From the NCBI GenBank assembly GCA_030430845.1, contig JAUIKE010000011.1:16830-80829 (forward strand): 64,000 nt of DNA, read 5' to 3'. Each line of letters starts with the position of its first letter. The stretch's first letter is position 1. Source of the stretch: Bacteroidia bacterium (GTDB lineage Bacteria > Bacteroidota > Bacteroidia > Chitinophagales > Saprospiraceae). The position numbers and the translations under genes were made by a program. This document shows positions 8,336 to 17,621 of this stretch, piece after piece. The notes beneath the pieces were generated by a model. That model had not been told where the DNA came from, did not search any database, and saw nothing but the letters and a program-made list of their open reading frames with translations.

Positions 8336-8833
8336 TTAGTCCAGGATTTTTATCTGGCCATCATCTAATATGGCCATACGTTGAACGGAGCTGCTCGCCG
8401 CCTCGTATTCTTCTTGATCGGCCTCAGATTGGCCGGAAGCGACATAGATTTGTCTTTTTTCGTTGATCGTAGCTACTGATTGGGTTAACTGTATACCATC
8501 TGAAAAAGTTCCGGCAATGGTTTTTTTATCAATAAGCTCTTTTTCTTTGCTGATCGTAACCAGGATGTATTGATAATTCATCAATTCTGCTTTCCAATAC
8601 ACAATGGCATAAAAATCCTTAATGTCAGCTATTCGAAAACAGGGAACGACCTCCATCAGGTCATCAAAAACCTGGTCTTCCAGGGGTTCGATAAAATCCC
8701 GGATGAGATCCTGGTGAAGGGGTTGGTTATTCCTGCTAAAGGTAATATGCGTATCCTCTCCCAGGGTAATCGGAAGGCTGATTGGTGGGAAAGATGCAAT
8801 GAAATGATCAAAATCTGTTTTTTTCTTACTCAT
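8336..8833 (-). CDS. Hypothetical protein upstream of rnr
   Basis: This 165-residue protein (start MSKKKTDFDHFI; an ATG seven codons earlier is also open) has no signal peptide or membrane helix. It is acidic and mixed alpha/beta (PITLGEDTHITFSRNNQPL; DLMEVVPCFRIADIKDFYAI; YQYILVTISKEKELIDK). I do not recognise a family. Same-strand position ahead of rnr with a 97-bp gap allows cotranscription, but nothing in the sequence ties it to RNA decay. Confidence 0.7.
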   Translation of the reverse strand: MSKKKTDFDHFIASFPPISLPITLGEDTHITFSRNNQPLHQDLIRDFIEPLEDQVFDDLMEVVPCFRIADIKDFYAIVYWKAELMNYQYILVTISKEKELIDKKTIAGTFSDGIQLTQSVATINEKRQIYVASGQSEADQEEYEAASSSVQRMAILDDGQIKILD

Positions 8834-8942
8834 ATTATGAAACTTCCAGAACAATGAAAATTGTTCAACCTGTTTAATATATCGAATTTAATTTTGAATC
8901 ATTCTAAATAAAGTTGGAGTTCGGGGGAATCCCAAACATATA

Positions 8943-8974
8943 TTGGGCGAATGATCTATTATAAAGTAGATTTA
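8943..8974 (+). promoter_or_regulatory. Candidate Bacteroidota promoter for sdhCAB
   Basis: TTG at 8943-8945 and TAGATTTA at 8967-8974 are separated by 21 nt. This resembles the phylum's TTTG / TAnnTTTG promoter with one mismatch in the -7 box, and would give an about 90-nt leader before sdhC. It is a visual match only. Confidence 0.35.
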
Positions 8975-9073
8975 CGTAATCGAATGACTTAAGATAGAGA
9001 TTTCGCATTTTCACCTCTAGCTTGTATATTCATTACAAAAATAACAAAACGCTAACCGTAAAAAACAAGAAAC

Positions 9074-9793
9074 ATGAGTTGGTTCAGTAATTTCTCAAAC
9101 TCATCCATCGGGAACAAAGTTTTGGTCAGCCTGACGGGTTTATTTTTAAGCCTTTTTCTGGTTGTCCATTTGGCAGGTAATCTCCAGCTTCTGGTGGATG
9201 ATGGTGGAGCAGCCTTTAATTCCTACTCTGAAGTAATGAGTTCGAACTTGCTTATCAAGATCGTTGCTTTAGGGCTTTATGCAGCCATCATTGCCCATGC
9301 CGTCAAAGGTATATTAATTTATGTCAAAAACCGAAGAGCGCGCGGAAACATTAAATACGCTGTTAAAACCGGCTCCAACAGTAGCTGGGCGAGCCGGAAC
9401 ATGGCATTTCTGGGGTCTCTGATCTTTATTTTCATTGCCATCCACATGGCTCAGTTTTGGTTTAAATTTAAATTCGGGTATATGGAGAATCATCCCGATC
9501 TGACCCATTACGATGTGGTCGTAACTGGTTTTAAACAGACCTGGATCGTCGTTTTTTATGTTTTGGCACAGATCGCTCTGGGTTATCACCTCTTACACGG
9601 CTTTCAATCTGCCTTCCAAACACTTGGGGTCCGTAAAGGAAAATATACCAAGCTTATTCAAAACATTGGGGTGGTATTTTCCATTATAGTACCACTAGCC
9701 TTTGCAGTCATTCCGGTTTTGGTCTATATGGATGTTTATCCTTTAGGTGCCTTCACCGTCATTCCCGGACAACCACTTGAAGCATCGCATTGA
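9074..9793 (+). CDS. sdhC: Succinate dehydrogenase cytochrome b subunit (SdhC, single-subunit anchor)
   Basis: The 239-residue protein has five transmembrane helices (about 18-37, 60-80, 108-128, 152-175 and 195-220) with His residues suited to ligate two b hemes (for example VVHLAGN, IAHAVKG, AIHMAQF, GYHLLHG). This is the one-subunit, di-heme anchor of Bacteroidota/Epsilonproteobacteria-type succinate:quinone oxidoreductase. It binds SdhA/SdhB to the inner membrane and exchanges electrons with menaquinone. sdhA follows after 39 bp and sdhB after that, giving the full complex II operon. Confidence 0.93.
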   Translation: MSWFSNFSNSSIGNKVLVSLTGLFLSLFLVVHLAGNLQLLVDDGGAAFNSYSEVMSSNLLIKIVALGLYAAIIAHAVKGILIYVKNRRARGNIKYAVKTGSNSSWASRNMAFLGSLIFIFIAIHMAQFWFKFKFGYMENHPDLTHYDVVVTGFKQTWIVVFYVLAQIALGYHLLHGFQSAFQTLGVRKGKYTKLIQNIGVVFSIIVPLAFAVIPVLVYMDVYPLGAFTVIPGQPLEASH

Positions 9794-9832
9794 TCGTTTT
9801 TTTCTCCAAACTAAATTCTAAAATAGAAGATT

Positions 9833-11839
9833 ATGAGTGTAAAACTCGATTCAAAAGTACCCGCAGGGCCATTAGCAGAAAAGTGGACGCAGTATCGTTC
9901 CACCATGAATCTGGTGGCTCCCAATAATAAAAGAAGAATAGATATCATCGTTGTTGGAACCGGCCTGGCAGGAGCTTCTGCCGCCTCCACCCTTGGTGAA
10001 TTAGGATATAATGTTAAATGTTTTACGTTCCACGATAGTCCCCGCCGGGCTCACAGTATTGCTGCCCAGGGAGGGATTAATGCGGCTAAAAACTATCAGA
10101 ACGACGGAGATAGTGTATACCGTCTGTTCTATGATACGATTAAGGGAGGCGATTACCGCTCTCGGGAGTCTAATGTTCATCGCCTGGCAGAAGTTAGTCG
10201 GAATATTATCGACCAGGCGGTTGCTCAGGGTGTACCTTTTGCCCGTGAGTATGGCGGTTTGCTGGCTAACCGCTCATTCGGAGGGGTGCAGGTGAGTCGT
10301 ACCTTTTATGCGCGTGGTCAAACGGGGCAACAACTGCTCTTAGGCGCCTATCAATCCCTCTCTCGTCAAATCTCATTGGGTAGTGTGGAAATGTACAATC
10401 GCCATGAAATGCTTGACCTGGTCGTGGTAGACGGTAAAGCCCGTGGTATTATTGCGCGTAACTTACTAACCGGCGCTATTGAACGATTTGCAGCTCATGC
10501 AGTCGTTATCGCTACCGGAGGATACGGCAATGTTTTCTACCTATCTACCAATGCGATGAACTCCAATACTTCCGCAGCCTGGAGAACGGTCAGAAGAGGC
10601 GCCCTGATGGCAAATCCTTGCTTTACTCAGATCCACCCAACTTGTATTCCGGTATCCGGAGATTATCAATCTAAGCTGACTCTGATGTCCGAATCACTCA
10701 GGAACGACGGTCGGGTATGGGTTCCGAAAAATCAGGAGGATGCCAAAGCCATCCGCGAAGGAAGAAAAACAGCCAACGAAATTCCGGAAGGAGAAAGGGA
10801 TTATTACCTGGAGCGCCGCTACCCTGCCTTTGGTAACCTCGTTCCCAGAGACGTAGCTTCTCGTGCCGCCAAGGTAGCTTGTGATGAAGGATTAGGCGTA
10901 GCACCGACCGGCCTGGCCGTATACCTTGATTTTGCTGCTGCCATCGAGCGCTACGGCAAATCGAGAGCTCACTCCCTGGGATTGGAAAATCCGGATAAGG
11001 CGACCATCACTCAATTGGGTGAAAAAGTAGTAGAAGAAAAATACGGTAACCTCTTTGAGATGTATGAAAAGATCACAGGAGAGGATCCATATAAAACGCC
11101 GATGAAGATCTATCCGGCCGTTCACTATACCATGGGGGGAATTTGGGTAGACTACAACCTGGAAACTAATATTCCCGGGCTCTTTGCCTTAGGTGAATGT
11201 AATTTCTCTGATCACGGCGCCAACCGCCTGGGGGCTTCTGCTCTGATGCAAGGTTTGGCAGACGGCTATTTTGTGCTGCCGTACACCATCGGTCAGTTCC
11301 TATCTGGCGAGATCCGCACACCACACATCGAACCTACACTGCCTGAATTTGACCAGGCTGAAAAAGACGTTCGTGATCGCATCGATCAATTGATCAATAA
11401 TGATGGCTCTCAGTCAGTCGAAAGCTTCCACCGTCGTCTTGGTAAAATCATGTGGGACTACTGCGGTATGTCTCGTAATGCAGAAGGATTGAAATCTGCA
11501 CGTCAGATGATCGTCGAGCTGCGTAAGGAATTCTACAAAGATGTATTCGTGCCTGGCTCTGCCGAAGATTACAACCCTGAGCTGGAAAAAGCGCTGAGAG
11601 TGGCTGATTTCTTCGAGCTGGGAGAAGTTATGGTACTGGATGCCTTAAACAGGAACGAGTCTTGTGGCGGTCACTTCCGCGAAGAATATCAAACGCCGGA
11701 AGGAGAAGCCCTTCGGGACGACGAAAACTACGCCTACGTAGCAGCCTGGCAATACACGGGCTGGGACGAAGAGCCTGTTTTACACAAAGAAGAACTGGTA
11801 TTTGAGAATGTAGAATTGAAAACCAGATCGTATAAGTAA
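9833..11839 (+). CDS. sdhA: Succinate dehydrogenase/fumarate reductase flavoprotein subunit
   Basis: The 668-residue flavoprotein has an N-terminal FAD Rossmann motif ([20 protein letters not shown]). The covalent-FAD region ([20 protein letters not shown]) and the substrate/active-site segment ([15 protein letters not shown], then [20 protein letters not shown]) are intact. It interconverts succinate and fumarate in the TCA cycle and passes electrons to SdhB. The length matches the larger Bacteroidota-type SdhA. It lies between sdhC and sdhB, with a strong hairpin in the gap before sdhB. Confidence 0.96.
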   Translation: MSVKLDSKVPAGPLAEKWTQYRSTMNLVAPNNKRRIDIIVVGTGLAGASAASTLGELGYNVKCFTFHDSPRRAHSIAAQGGINAAKNYQNDGDSVYRLFYDTIKGGDYRSRESNVHRLAEVSRNIIDQAVAQGVPFAREYGGLLANRSFGGVQVSRTFYARGQTGQQLLLGAYQSLSRQISLGSVEMYNRHEMLDLVVVDGKARGIIARNLLTGAIERFAAHAVVIATGGYGNVFYLSTNAMNSNTSAAWRTVRRGALMANPCFTQIHPTCIPVSGDYQSKLTLMSESLRNDGRVWVPKNQEDAKAIREGRKTANEIPEGERDYYLERRYPAFGNLVPRDVASRAAKVACDEGLGVAPTGLAVYLDFAAAIERYGKSRAHSLGLENPDKATITQLGEKVVEEKYGNLFEMYEKITGEDPYKTPMKIYPAVHYTMGGIWVDYNLETNIPGLFALGECNFSDHGANRLGASALMQGLADGYFVLPYTIGQFLSGEIRTPHIEPTLPEFDQAEKDVRDRIDQLINNDGSQSVESFHRRLGKIMWDYCGMSRNAEGLKSARQMIVELRKEFYKDVFVPGSAEDYNPELEKALRVADFFELGEVMVLDALNRNESCGGHFREEYQTPEGEALRDDENYAYVAAWQYTGWDEEPVLHKEELVFENVELKTRSYK

Positions 11840-11850
11840 AATTAGTTCAT

Positions 11851-11891
11851 GGGGTTGTGTGAAAAGGCCGAAGGACTTTTTACACAACCCC
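11851..11891. other. Intercistronic hairpin between sdhA and sdhB
   Basis: A 16-bp stem with one mismatch (GGGGTTGTGTGAAAAG against CTTTTTACACAACCCC) and a 9-nt loop fills the gap after the sdhA stop. There is no U-tract, so it is more likely an mRNA stabilising or processing element than a terminator. Its sequence resembles the hairpin at 16488-16527. Confidence 0.7.
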
Positions 11892-11911
11892 AAAAACATA
11901 ATTCAAAAAAA

Positions 11912-12664
11912 ATGAAATTAAATCTAAAAATCTGGCGCGAAGGCGGCCAATATAAAAAAGGACAGTTTGTGAATTATCAGCTGGATAACGTATCCGAGCA
12001 CATGTCCTTTCTCGAAATGTTAGATGTATTGAATGAGCAACTGATTGCAAAAAAAGAAGAGCCGGTTTCTTTTGAGCATGACTGCCGCGAGGGAATCTGT
12101 GGTACCTGTGACATGGTCATCAACGGCCATCCGCACGGCCCGAATGCCGGTACTACAGCCTGTCAGTTGCACATGCGTTTCTTCAAAGACGGCGACACGG
12201 TTACCATTGAACCATTCCGCGCAAAAGCTTTTCCCGTGATCAAGGATTTGGTGGTGGATCGTTCTGCTTTTGATCGCATTATTCAGGCCGGTGGCTATAT
12301 TTCTGTTAATACCGGCCAGGCACAAGATGGAAATGCCATACCCATCGAGAAGGGAACCGCTTCCCGTTCTATGGATGCTGCCGCTTGTATCGGCTGTGGG
12401 GCCTGCGTAGCGGCTTGTCCGAATGCCTCTGCCATGTTGTTCGTCAGTGCCAAGGTAACCCATTTGGCTACCCTACCTCAAGGAGAAGTGGAAGCCAAAA
12501 GACGGGCTCGTAATATGGTGAAACAGATGGATGAAGAAGGCTTTGGTTTCTGCTCTAATATTGGAGCCTGTGAAGCTGAATGCCCGAAGGAGATCTCCGT
12601 AGAAAACATCGCTATCCTGAACAGTGAGTACCTCTCTGCTGCTTTTACCGGAGGTAAAGAGTAA
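11912..12664 (+). CDS. sdhB: Succinate dehydrogenase iron-sulfur subunit
   Basis: From ATG 11912 the protein has 250 residues. All three cluster motifs are present: the 2Fe-2S set ([11 protein letters not shown] with a later Cys in TTACQLHM), a 4Fe-4[14 protein letters not shown], and the final [15 protein letters not shown]. It carries electrons from SdhA flavin to the quinone site at SdhC. An open frame extends 21 codons upstream through the hairpin, but the [10 protein letters not shown] start fits the family. Two terminators follow downstream. Confidence 0.95.
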   Translation: MKLNLKIWREGGQYKKGQFVNYQLDNVSEHMSFLEMLDVLNEQLIAKKEEPVSFEHDCREGICGTCDMVINGHPHGPNAGTTACQLHMRFFKDGDTVTIEPFRAKAFPVIKDLVVDRSAFDRIIQAGGYISVNTGQAQDGNAIPIEKGTASRSMDAAACIGCGACVAACPNASAMLFVSAKVTHLATLPQGEVEAKRRARNMVKQMDEEGFGFCSNIGACEAECPKEISVENIAILNSEYLSAAFTGGKE

Positions 12665-12785
12665 ACAGAAGAGCTCAAATCAGCGAAAAATCGCAATTTT
12701 AGCGGTATATAATTGCATATCGGTAAAACAGATGATATATTTACAAGATACAGTTGCCCTTCAGATATAAATATATATCTAGTTG

Positions 12786-12811
12786 AACCCGGATTCAGAG
12801 AATCCGGGTTT
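12786..12811 (+). terminator. Terminator 1 after sdhCAB
   Basis: A 10-bp stem (AACCCGGATT / AATCCGGGTT) with loop CAGAG is followed by a T-rich run. It lies 120 bp after the sdhB stop. Confidence 0.85.
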
Positions 12812-12820
12812 TTGATTTTT

Positions 12821-12860
12821 AGGAGAAGCAGGCCGCGATGCGGCCTGCTTCTCCTATTTT
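12821..12860 (+). terminator. Terminator 2 after sdhCAB
   Basis: A 16-bp perfect stem (AGGAGAAGCAGGCCGC and its complement) with a 3-nt loop comes just behind the first terminator and is followed by ATTTT. The two probably act in tandem. Confidence 0.75.
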
Positions 12861-12947
12861 ACGATTAAAATGTTAAGGTAAAATCCGTTTCAAAATCAGA
12901 CGTTTCAAATGGGTAAGTTATCATTTCAACACTCAAATTAACCATCT

Positions 12948-13583
12948 ATGAAACGTGTATTATTTCTATTCCTTTTTACCCTCAGTGTCGCCACAGTCTC
13001 AGCTCAATTAAGTCTGGGTATCAAAGCAGGCGCTAATTTCGCAGATTTGACGACTCCGGACGTTTTTGCGGCGGCAGATCAGGATATTTCGGCCATCACG
13101 ACCCACTGGCATGCCGGTATATCTACCAAACAAGCTATAAGTGATCGATTCCATGTAGGCGCAGAGTTGCTTTATTCCGTCAAAGGATTCCAGGAATCCG
13201 ACGATTTTAATGTGATCGGAGATCCTTTGGCGACTCTTAGCCTTCATTATTTAAGCCTACCGCTTATGTTTTACTATGCGCCCAATGAAAAGATCAGCCT
13301 CGGTGCGGGTGTTAACCTCGGATATCTGATGGATGCGCAGATTAAAGTAGAAGATGAAAAAAATGACGCCGGCTTCATTTACGACCAGGAATTTGACCTG
13401 GGCCTGAACCTTGGTTTCCAATTCAATGTAACTCCTGCCCTCTTCCTGGATGCGCGCTATCAGTGGGGTCTGACTTCCGTAGCTGATTTGGTTTTTACTG
13501 ACGAAAACGGCGCTCCCCTGGGTGATGGAAGCCTGAAAAACAGGGTATTACAGGTTTCTCTGGGCTATTTTATTATTCGTTAA
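12948..13583 (+). CDS. Small outer-membrane beta-barrel protein (PorT-like family)
   Basis: The 211-residue protein has a signal peptide (cleavage likely after VSAQ) and then alternating amphipathic strands typical of the small Bacteroidota barrels: LSLGIKAGANFADL near the start, HYLSLPLMFYYAPNEKISLG in the middle and a C-terminal strand ending in a hydrophobic/aromatic run (QVSLGYFIIR). The specific function is unknown. It is about as long as, and laid out like, the next gene, so the two look like paralogues of an old duplication. The 170-bp gap between them makes a shared transcript uncertain. Confidence 0.82.
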   Translation: MKRVLFLFLFTLSVATVSAQLSLGIKAGANFADLTTPDVFAAADQDISAITTHWHAGISTKQAISDRFHVGAELLYSVKGFQESDDFNVIGDPLATLSLHYLSLPLMFYYAPNEKISLGAGVNLGYLMDAQIKVEDEKNDAGFIYDQEFDLGLNLGFQFNVTPALFLDARYQWGLTSVADLVFTDENGAPLGDGSLKNRVLQVSLGYFIIR

Positions 13584-13753
13584 CACTTCTTGGCCTGAAA
13601 TAATAATGTGTGTTAAATAAATAATGATCATTGTAACTTCAGTGTTTTTGGTGAGTCAAATGGAAAAAGCTCATAATTCGGAGTTCATAGTTTATAACTA
13701 CCATGAACCAAAAACTATGAACCAGAAATTAAATAACCAAACCAACAACACAT

Positions 13754-14392
13754 ATGAAAAAGCAATGGTCATTATTTATCACCAGTGTATTCATTTTATT
13801 ATTGACAAGTATTCAAACAAAAGCTCAGACTTCTGTAGGAATCAAAGCAGGAGCGAATCTCTCTGATGTGAGAGTTCAAAACAACCTGCTCGATCTGATC
13901 GGAGCCAATAACATATTCGAGGTGACGCCTGGCTTTCAAGGCGGCTTGAGCCTGCATACGACTTTAGCGGAAGGCATTGAGTTTAGTTCTGATTTATTAT
14001 ACTCGCAAAAAGGCTTTAAGGCCACCGCTCCTTTTATTTCCGAAGCAAATGCCACTACTACCTTCCATTATGTAGCTTTACCGGTGATGCTGTATTACGA
14101 GGCACTTGACAACATCAGTGTTGGCGCCGGTGCGGAAGTCGCCTATTTGGTAGAAGCCCGTTCCAAAGCCCTAGGTGCCTCTGTGGATATATCGAACGTA
14201 TGGAAGGATGTTGATTTCGGGCTTAATTTCGGGATCAAATTCGACGCCACCGAAAACATATGGATCGAAGGCCGGTACAATCTGGGCCTAACCCCCTTGA
14301 TGAACCTGGGCGTGGAGACCGGTCTGCCAATCGATTCGGCTTTGAAAATGACCAACCGGGTAGCGCAAGTGAGTGTTGGCTACCGCTTATGA
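13754..14392 (+). CDS. Small outer-membrane beta-barrel protein, paralogue of the preceding gene
   Basis: The 212-residue product has a signal peptide (IQTKAQ as the likely cleavage region), the family's first strand TSVGIKAGANLSDVRV, the central HYVALPVMLYYEALDNISVG and a terminal strand QVSVGYRL. The motif order matches the neighbour at 12948. Its TGA stop lies at the edge of a 40-bp palindromic terminator. It is probably a surface barrel; nothing in the sequence indicates a ligand. Confidence 0.82.
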   Translation: MKKQWSLFITSVFILLLTSIQTKAQTSVGIKAGANLSDVRVQNNLLDLIGANNIFEVTPGFQGGLSLHTTLAEGIEFSSDLLYSQKGFKATAPFISEANATTTFHYVALPVMLYYEALDNISVGAGAEVAYLVEARSKALGASVDISNVWKDVDFGLNFGIKFDATENIWIEGRYNLGLTPLMNLGVETGLPIDSALKMTNRVAQVSVGYRL

Positions 14393-14431
14393 TAAAATGA
14401 GTGATGGGGCATGCCCCATCACTCATTTTAT
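14392..14431 (+). terminator. 40-bp palindromic terminator
   Basis: A perfect palindrome centred on GCATGC (14411/14412), with arms AAAATGAGTGATGGGGC, is followed by TTTATTTTCT. It begins at the last base of the barrel gene's stop codon and precedes the DtxR-type gene. Confidence 0.8.
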
Positions 14432-14472
14432 TTATTTTCTCCGTATCTTTTCGCTCAAATCAACCAAATTAT

Positions 14473-15135
14473 ATGGAGCTAACGAAAGCGGAAGAGGATT
14501 ACTTAAAAACGCTGTTTCATCTAATCGTGGAGTCAGGTGAAGGGAAGGCCGGTACCAATCAATTGGCAGAGCATTTAGATGTATCCCCCGCATCGGTAAG
14601 CAGCATGCTGAAAAAGCTCAAAAAGAAAGGCTTTGTAGAGTACGAAAAATACGGAAAACTTGAATTATCTGATAAAGGAGAAGCCATAGCCGTTCGACTC
14701 ATTCGAAAACATCGCCTTTGGGAAACTTTCCTGCACGAGCATATGAACTTCAGCTGGGACGAAGTCCACGACGTAGCCGAGCAGTTGGAACACATCCAAT
14801 CCCCAAAACTCATCTTTGAACTGGATAAATTCCTTGGTTTTCCCAAGCGGGATCCACATGGGGCCATCATACCCAATGAAAAGGGTGAATATGATCTCAA
14901 ACCGAAAGTCACGCTGTCTTCCTTAAAAGTGGGCGACCGCTGCCGGCTGATTTCGGTCAAAGATAGTTCGGTGGCTTTCCTGCAGTATGTTTCCAAGATC
15001 GGCCTGGCCCTGAGCAGCGAATTGAAAGTGGAAGAAATCCAGGAGTTCGATCAATCGATGCAGATTTCGTATGAAGGTAAGCAAGTCATGATTTCCAAAA
15101 AATTTGCAGACAATGTGTTTGTAGAAAAAATTTAA
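14473..15135 (+). CDS. DtxR/MntR-family metal-dependent transcriptional regulator
   Basis: The 220-residue protein starts at ATG 14473 (MELTKAEEDYLKTLFHL). It has the DtxR winged helix (AEHLDVSPASVSSMLKKLKK, then GFVEYEKYGKLELSDKG), the dimerisation/metal-binding helices (RLIRKHRLWETFLHEHM, then DEVHDVAEQLEHI) and a C-terminal FeoA/SH3-like domain (LSSLKVGDRCRLISVKDSS). Such regulators repress iron or manganese uptake genes when metal is bound. It converges on a DUF4856 lipoprotein gene, a family often found near iron-uptake genes, which fits a metal role. The true targets are not visible. Confidence 0.9.
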   Translation: MELTKAEEDYLKTLFHLIVESGEGKAGTNQLAEHLDVSPASVSSMLKKLKKKGFVEYEKYGKLELSDKGEAIAVRLIRKHRLWETFLHEHMNFSWDEVHDVAEQLEHIQSPKLIFELDKFLGFPKRDPHGAIIPNEKGEYDLKPKVTLSSLKVGDRCRLISVKDSSVAFLQYVSKIGLALSSELKVEEIQEFDQSMQISYEGKQVMISKKFADNVFVEKI

Positions 15136-15184
15136 AAAAGGAAGAAGTTTTTTTCACCCGGCCGGGGGAAAACACCTGCTTACT

Positions 15185-16426
15185 TTATCTTTCCTTTGCT
15201 TCCTGAGGTGTAAACCCAAATCGGTTGGAAATAGCCTCTGAAATACCATTCAAGGTGTTGACCTGTACATCCCAGAATCCATTAGGTCCATCGTTCAGCA
15301 TATCTGTCAAAAAGCTATTGACTTCTACCCTTGAAAAATAAGGCCCGTTCGTAAACGGATCTCTGGTGAAACGGAGGCTAAATATGGCGCCATAAGCTTT
15401 TGACAAATAGTGAAAGGCACTGCCATAATTCGGACTATCTGGGTTGATAGCTAATTTGCCTTGTTCGAGAAAGTGAACGGCATTGATGGCGATGACTTTT
15501 GAAAGTTCTTTCCTTATAATGGCGACTTGTTCATCTCGCAAATCGTAACGCCTGGCCACAATAGCGGCCCGGCCTCGTTTGAAGGCATTAAAAACGGTAT
15601 CGGCTATACCCATAAAATCCGAATCGCGATTGACCTCTCCCAAGGCATGATTCAGGAACATATCATCTTCACCAATATTCTGGTTTGGTTCTGCCACATT
15701 TTTTGACAAAGCATATACATAACCATAGCCTGCATCCCATTCTCGCTCCATATTTGTAAAGTTATTCCCGACAATCAAAACCAGATTATCATTATCAACC
15801 CGACTATTGTCCAAATCGAGATGAGCAGCACTCAGGTATTTATTCAAGATTTGATCCAGCATTAAAGCCCCTACCAGGCTGTTCAGTACTAATTCTTTAT
15901 ATTCGATTCCGTTTCCGTTCACGTATCTGGGAAAGAGGCCGTCAGGAAGTACCCCTGCCTGGCCAGGTGTAGCTCTTCTATTGGCATAAGGGAACACAGC
16001 ATCAGCCTGTGCCCCAATCCAATCTTCCAGTAATTGTCGAATACCATCCCCTTCAGCTATATTTTCCGAAAAATATTCCAGAGAGGCGGCTACTTTTTCT
16101 CTTATACTCCCGTCTGACCGATTGAGGTAATCAAATTGAAAGGGATCCGCATCCAGTCCCACCGCTGTTTTGTTGTTGTATAGCTCAAGCAAATGTTTCT
16201 TATCCGACTGTTCAAAATCCAGCATGGCATTGATCAGTTCGGTAGCCATGGCAATGCGGATGGTTTGACCGGGGAAGGTAACAGTCGTCAGGCCGTTTCT
16301 GGTAAAGGAATAGGTAGGAGGCACATCAATATCTTGTGGAGTAGGCTCCACTTCCGGGGGCACCATGGTACATGCGTACATGGCAAGTAATATTATTAGA
16401 ATGATCAGACTACGGGAATACCTCAT
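15185..16426 (-). CDS. DUF4856 family lipoprotein
   Basis: The 413-residue protein has a lipoprotein signal (LLAMYAC, Cys19 as lipid site) and then the DUF4856 opening (PPTYSFTRNGLTTVTFPGQT). It is largely helical, with the family's features QLLEDWIGAQ and NRDSDFMGIADTVFNAFKRG. DUF4856 proteins resemble imelysins and are found at the Bacteroidota cell surface or periplasm. A metal-related role is suspected from genomic context elsewhere and is not demonstrated. It faces the DtxR-type regulator tail to tail, 49 bp apart. Confidence 0.8.
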   Translation of the reverse strand: MRYSRSLIILIILLAMYACTMVPPEVEPTPQDIDVPPTYSFTRNGLTTVTFPGQTIRIAMATELINAMLDFEQSDKKHLLELYNNKTAVGLDADPFQFDYLNRSDGSIREKVAASLEYFSENIAEGDGIRQLLEDWIGAQADAVFPYANRRATPGQAGVLPDGLFPRYVNGNGIEYKELVLNSLVGALMLDQILNKYLSAAHLDLDNSRVDNDNLVLIVGNNFTNMEREWDAGYGYVYALSKNVAEPNQNIGEDDMFLNHALGEVNRDSDFMGIADTVFNAFKRGRAAIVARRYDLRDEQVAIIRKELSKVIAINAVHFLEQGKLAINPDSPNYGSAFHYLSKAYGAIFSLRFTRDPFTNGPYFSRVEVNSFLTDMLNDGPNGFWDVQVNTLNGISEAISNRFGFTPQEAKER

Positions 16427-16487
16427 CGGTTTATGAGATTACATTATACATTAATACGTTTAAAATGCCATATCGTTGCATGGCCTC

Positions 16488-16527
16488 GTGAATGAAAAGT
16501 CCTTCGGATTTTCACATACCCCTACAA
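16488..16527. repeat. Dispersed hairpin, second copy of the sdhA-sdhB hairpin sequence
   Basis: The stretch TGAAAAGTCCTTCGGATTTT followed by CACATACCCC matches the reverse complement of the hairpin at 11851-11891 (shared AAAAGTCCTTCGG, then TTTTCACA and ACCCC). It forms a short stem (TGAAAA/TTTTCA). It lies in the 225-bp gap upstream of the DUF4856 gene, where no gene is visible. Confidence 0.5.
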
Positions 16528-16651
16528 AATGGGCCGCCCGATTCAAATTTCAAACGCTTAATTTGTTAATTTAATCTAAAAATCAGGGCTGTTTGCAATC
16601 TTATTCTACTTATATCAATTAATTAATTTAGTAATTAATCCCCCAAAGGAA

Positions 16652-17575
16652 ATGCAACCTAATATCCTTGCCAATAAAATTAAACTGCTGGTAAGCCAGC
16701 ATCATATTCTTAGAGCACTGAACCTGGCACATCTCAATGCGCCTTCTAGTGACTTACAAGACCAAGCCATTCAACTTCTCCAGCGTTGGCAAAGGTTAAT
16801 GATAGAAAAAGGGAAGGGGGTTATTTCTCAGGAAGCAGCTGATTTGAATGCCAATAGAATTGCCGACGGCCTACTCACGCTTGCTTCGGCTATATCCAAC
16901 TGCGAAAGCGCTCAAGAGGAAAATAAAGAAAAGCAACAGGATGCCGTTATCATTAATACTTTTTCTTTACTGATGCCTGTTCTGTTGAGTTCTGTTTTAT
17001 ATTTTTTGAGTTCAACCACCTATTTTAACGCCCCGGTGGAACTGAGCAAGGAATTTTTCTCGGCTTCCCGTCAAACAAAATCTCATTATCTACTCATTAG
17101 GAAAAACCCTGAATTATTCAGCCCCAAGAGAGAACTCAAGACTTATGAAGCGGAGGCCTTAATACGCCCTGGTCAAAGAGATACCTTTCAATTTATTCAA
17201 GTTGAAATCCAGCCGATACGAAACAGTATAGATGTAGGAAGCAGCGCCATTGATAATACCGAATCCGTTAAAATCAAGTCCTTCAAGAATGATAAAAACG
17301 GTGTTTTTAAGTTTCTGATAAAATATCGTTGTAAGTCGCCTGATGCTTGTCGGCCCTTAAGAAATAACAACAGAGATATTTATACTTCCGTTAAGGTGAA
17401 TACTGGTACAGGTTATAAAAAAGTTCCAAAAACTAATGCCTTCGATTACATTTATATCCGACCATTTGGAACGCTCCTACCCTTTTCGATTTTGTTATAC
17501 ACCTTACTGTTTTTTAAAAAAAGAATAACACTGGAACTTTATGTTTTATGGTATCGGTTAAATACTCGCACCTGA
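16652..17575 (+). CDS. Effector-associated-domain (EAD11-like) membrane protein
   Basis: Residues about 10-82 match the effector-associated domain 11 pattern: two short helices (LLVSQHHILRALNLA), then DLQDQAIQLLQRWQRLMIEK, GKGVISQEAADLNANRIADG and LLTLASAI. A transmembrane helix follows at about 105-127 (TFSLLMPVLLSSVLYFL), then an extracytoplasmic domain of about 150 residues without recognised homology (SVKIKSFKNDKNGVFKFLIK), and a second helix near the C-terminus (TLLPFSILLYTLLFF). EADs are small adaptor domains that bring effectors to sensors in conflict or signalling systems. Here the EAD would face the cytoplasm. The next gene is a secreted unknown 46 bp away, probably in the same operon. 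Confidence 0.6.
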   Translation: MQPNILANKIKLLVSQHHILRALNLAHLNAPSSDLQDQAIQLLQRWQRLMIEKGKGVISQEAADLNANRIADGLLTLASAISNCESAQEENKEKQQDAVIINTFSLLMPVLLSSVLYFLSSTTYFNAPVELSKEFFSASRQTKSHYLLIRKNPELFSPKRELKTYEAEALIRPGQRDTFQFIQVEIQPIRNSIDVGSSAIDNTESVKIKSFKNDKNGVFKFLIKYRCKSPDACRPLRNNNRDIYTSVKVNTGTGYKKVPKTNAFDYIYIRPFGTLLPFSILLYTLLFFKKRITLELYVLWYRLNTRT

Positions 17576-17621
17576 TGAACAACATTTGAAGTCTTTATTC
17601 ATTCATCCAAATCCCCTTTTT

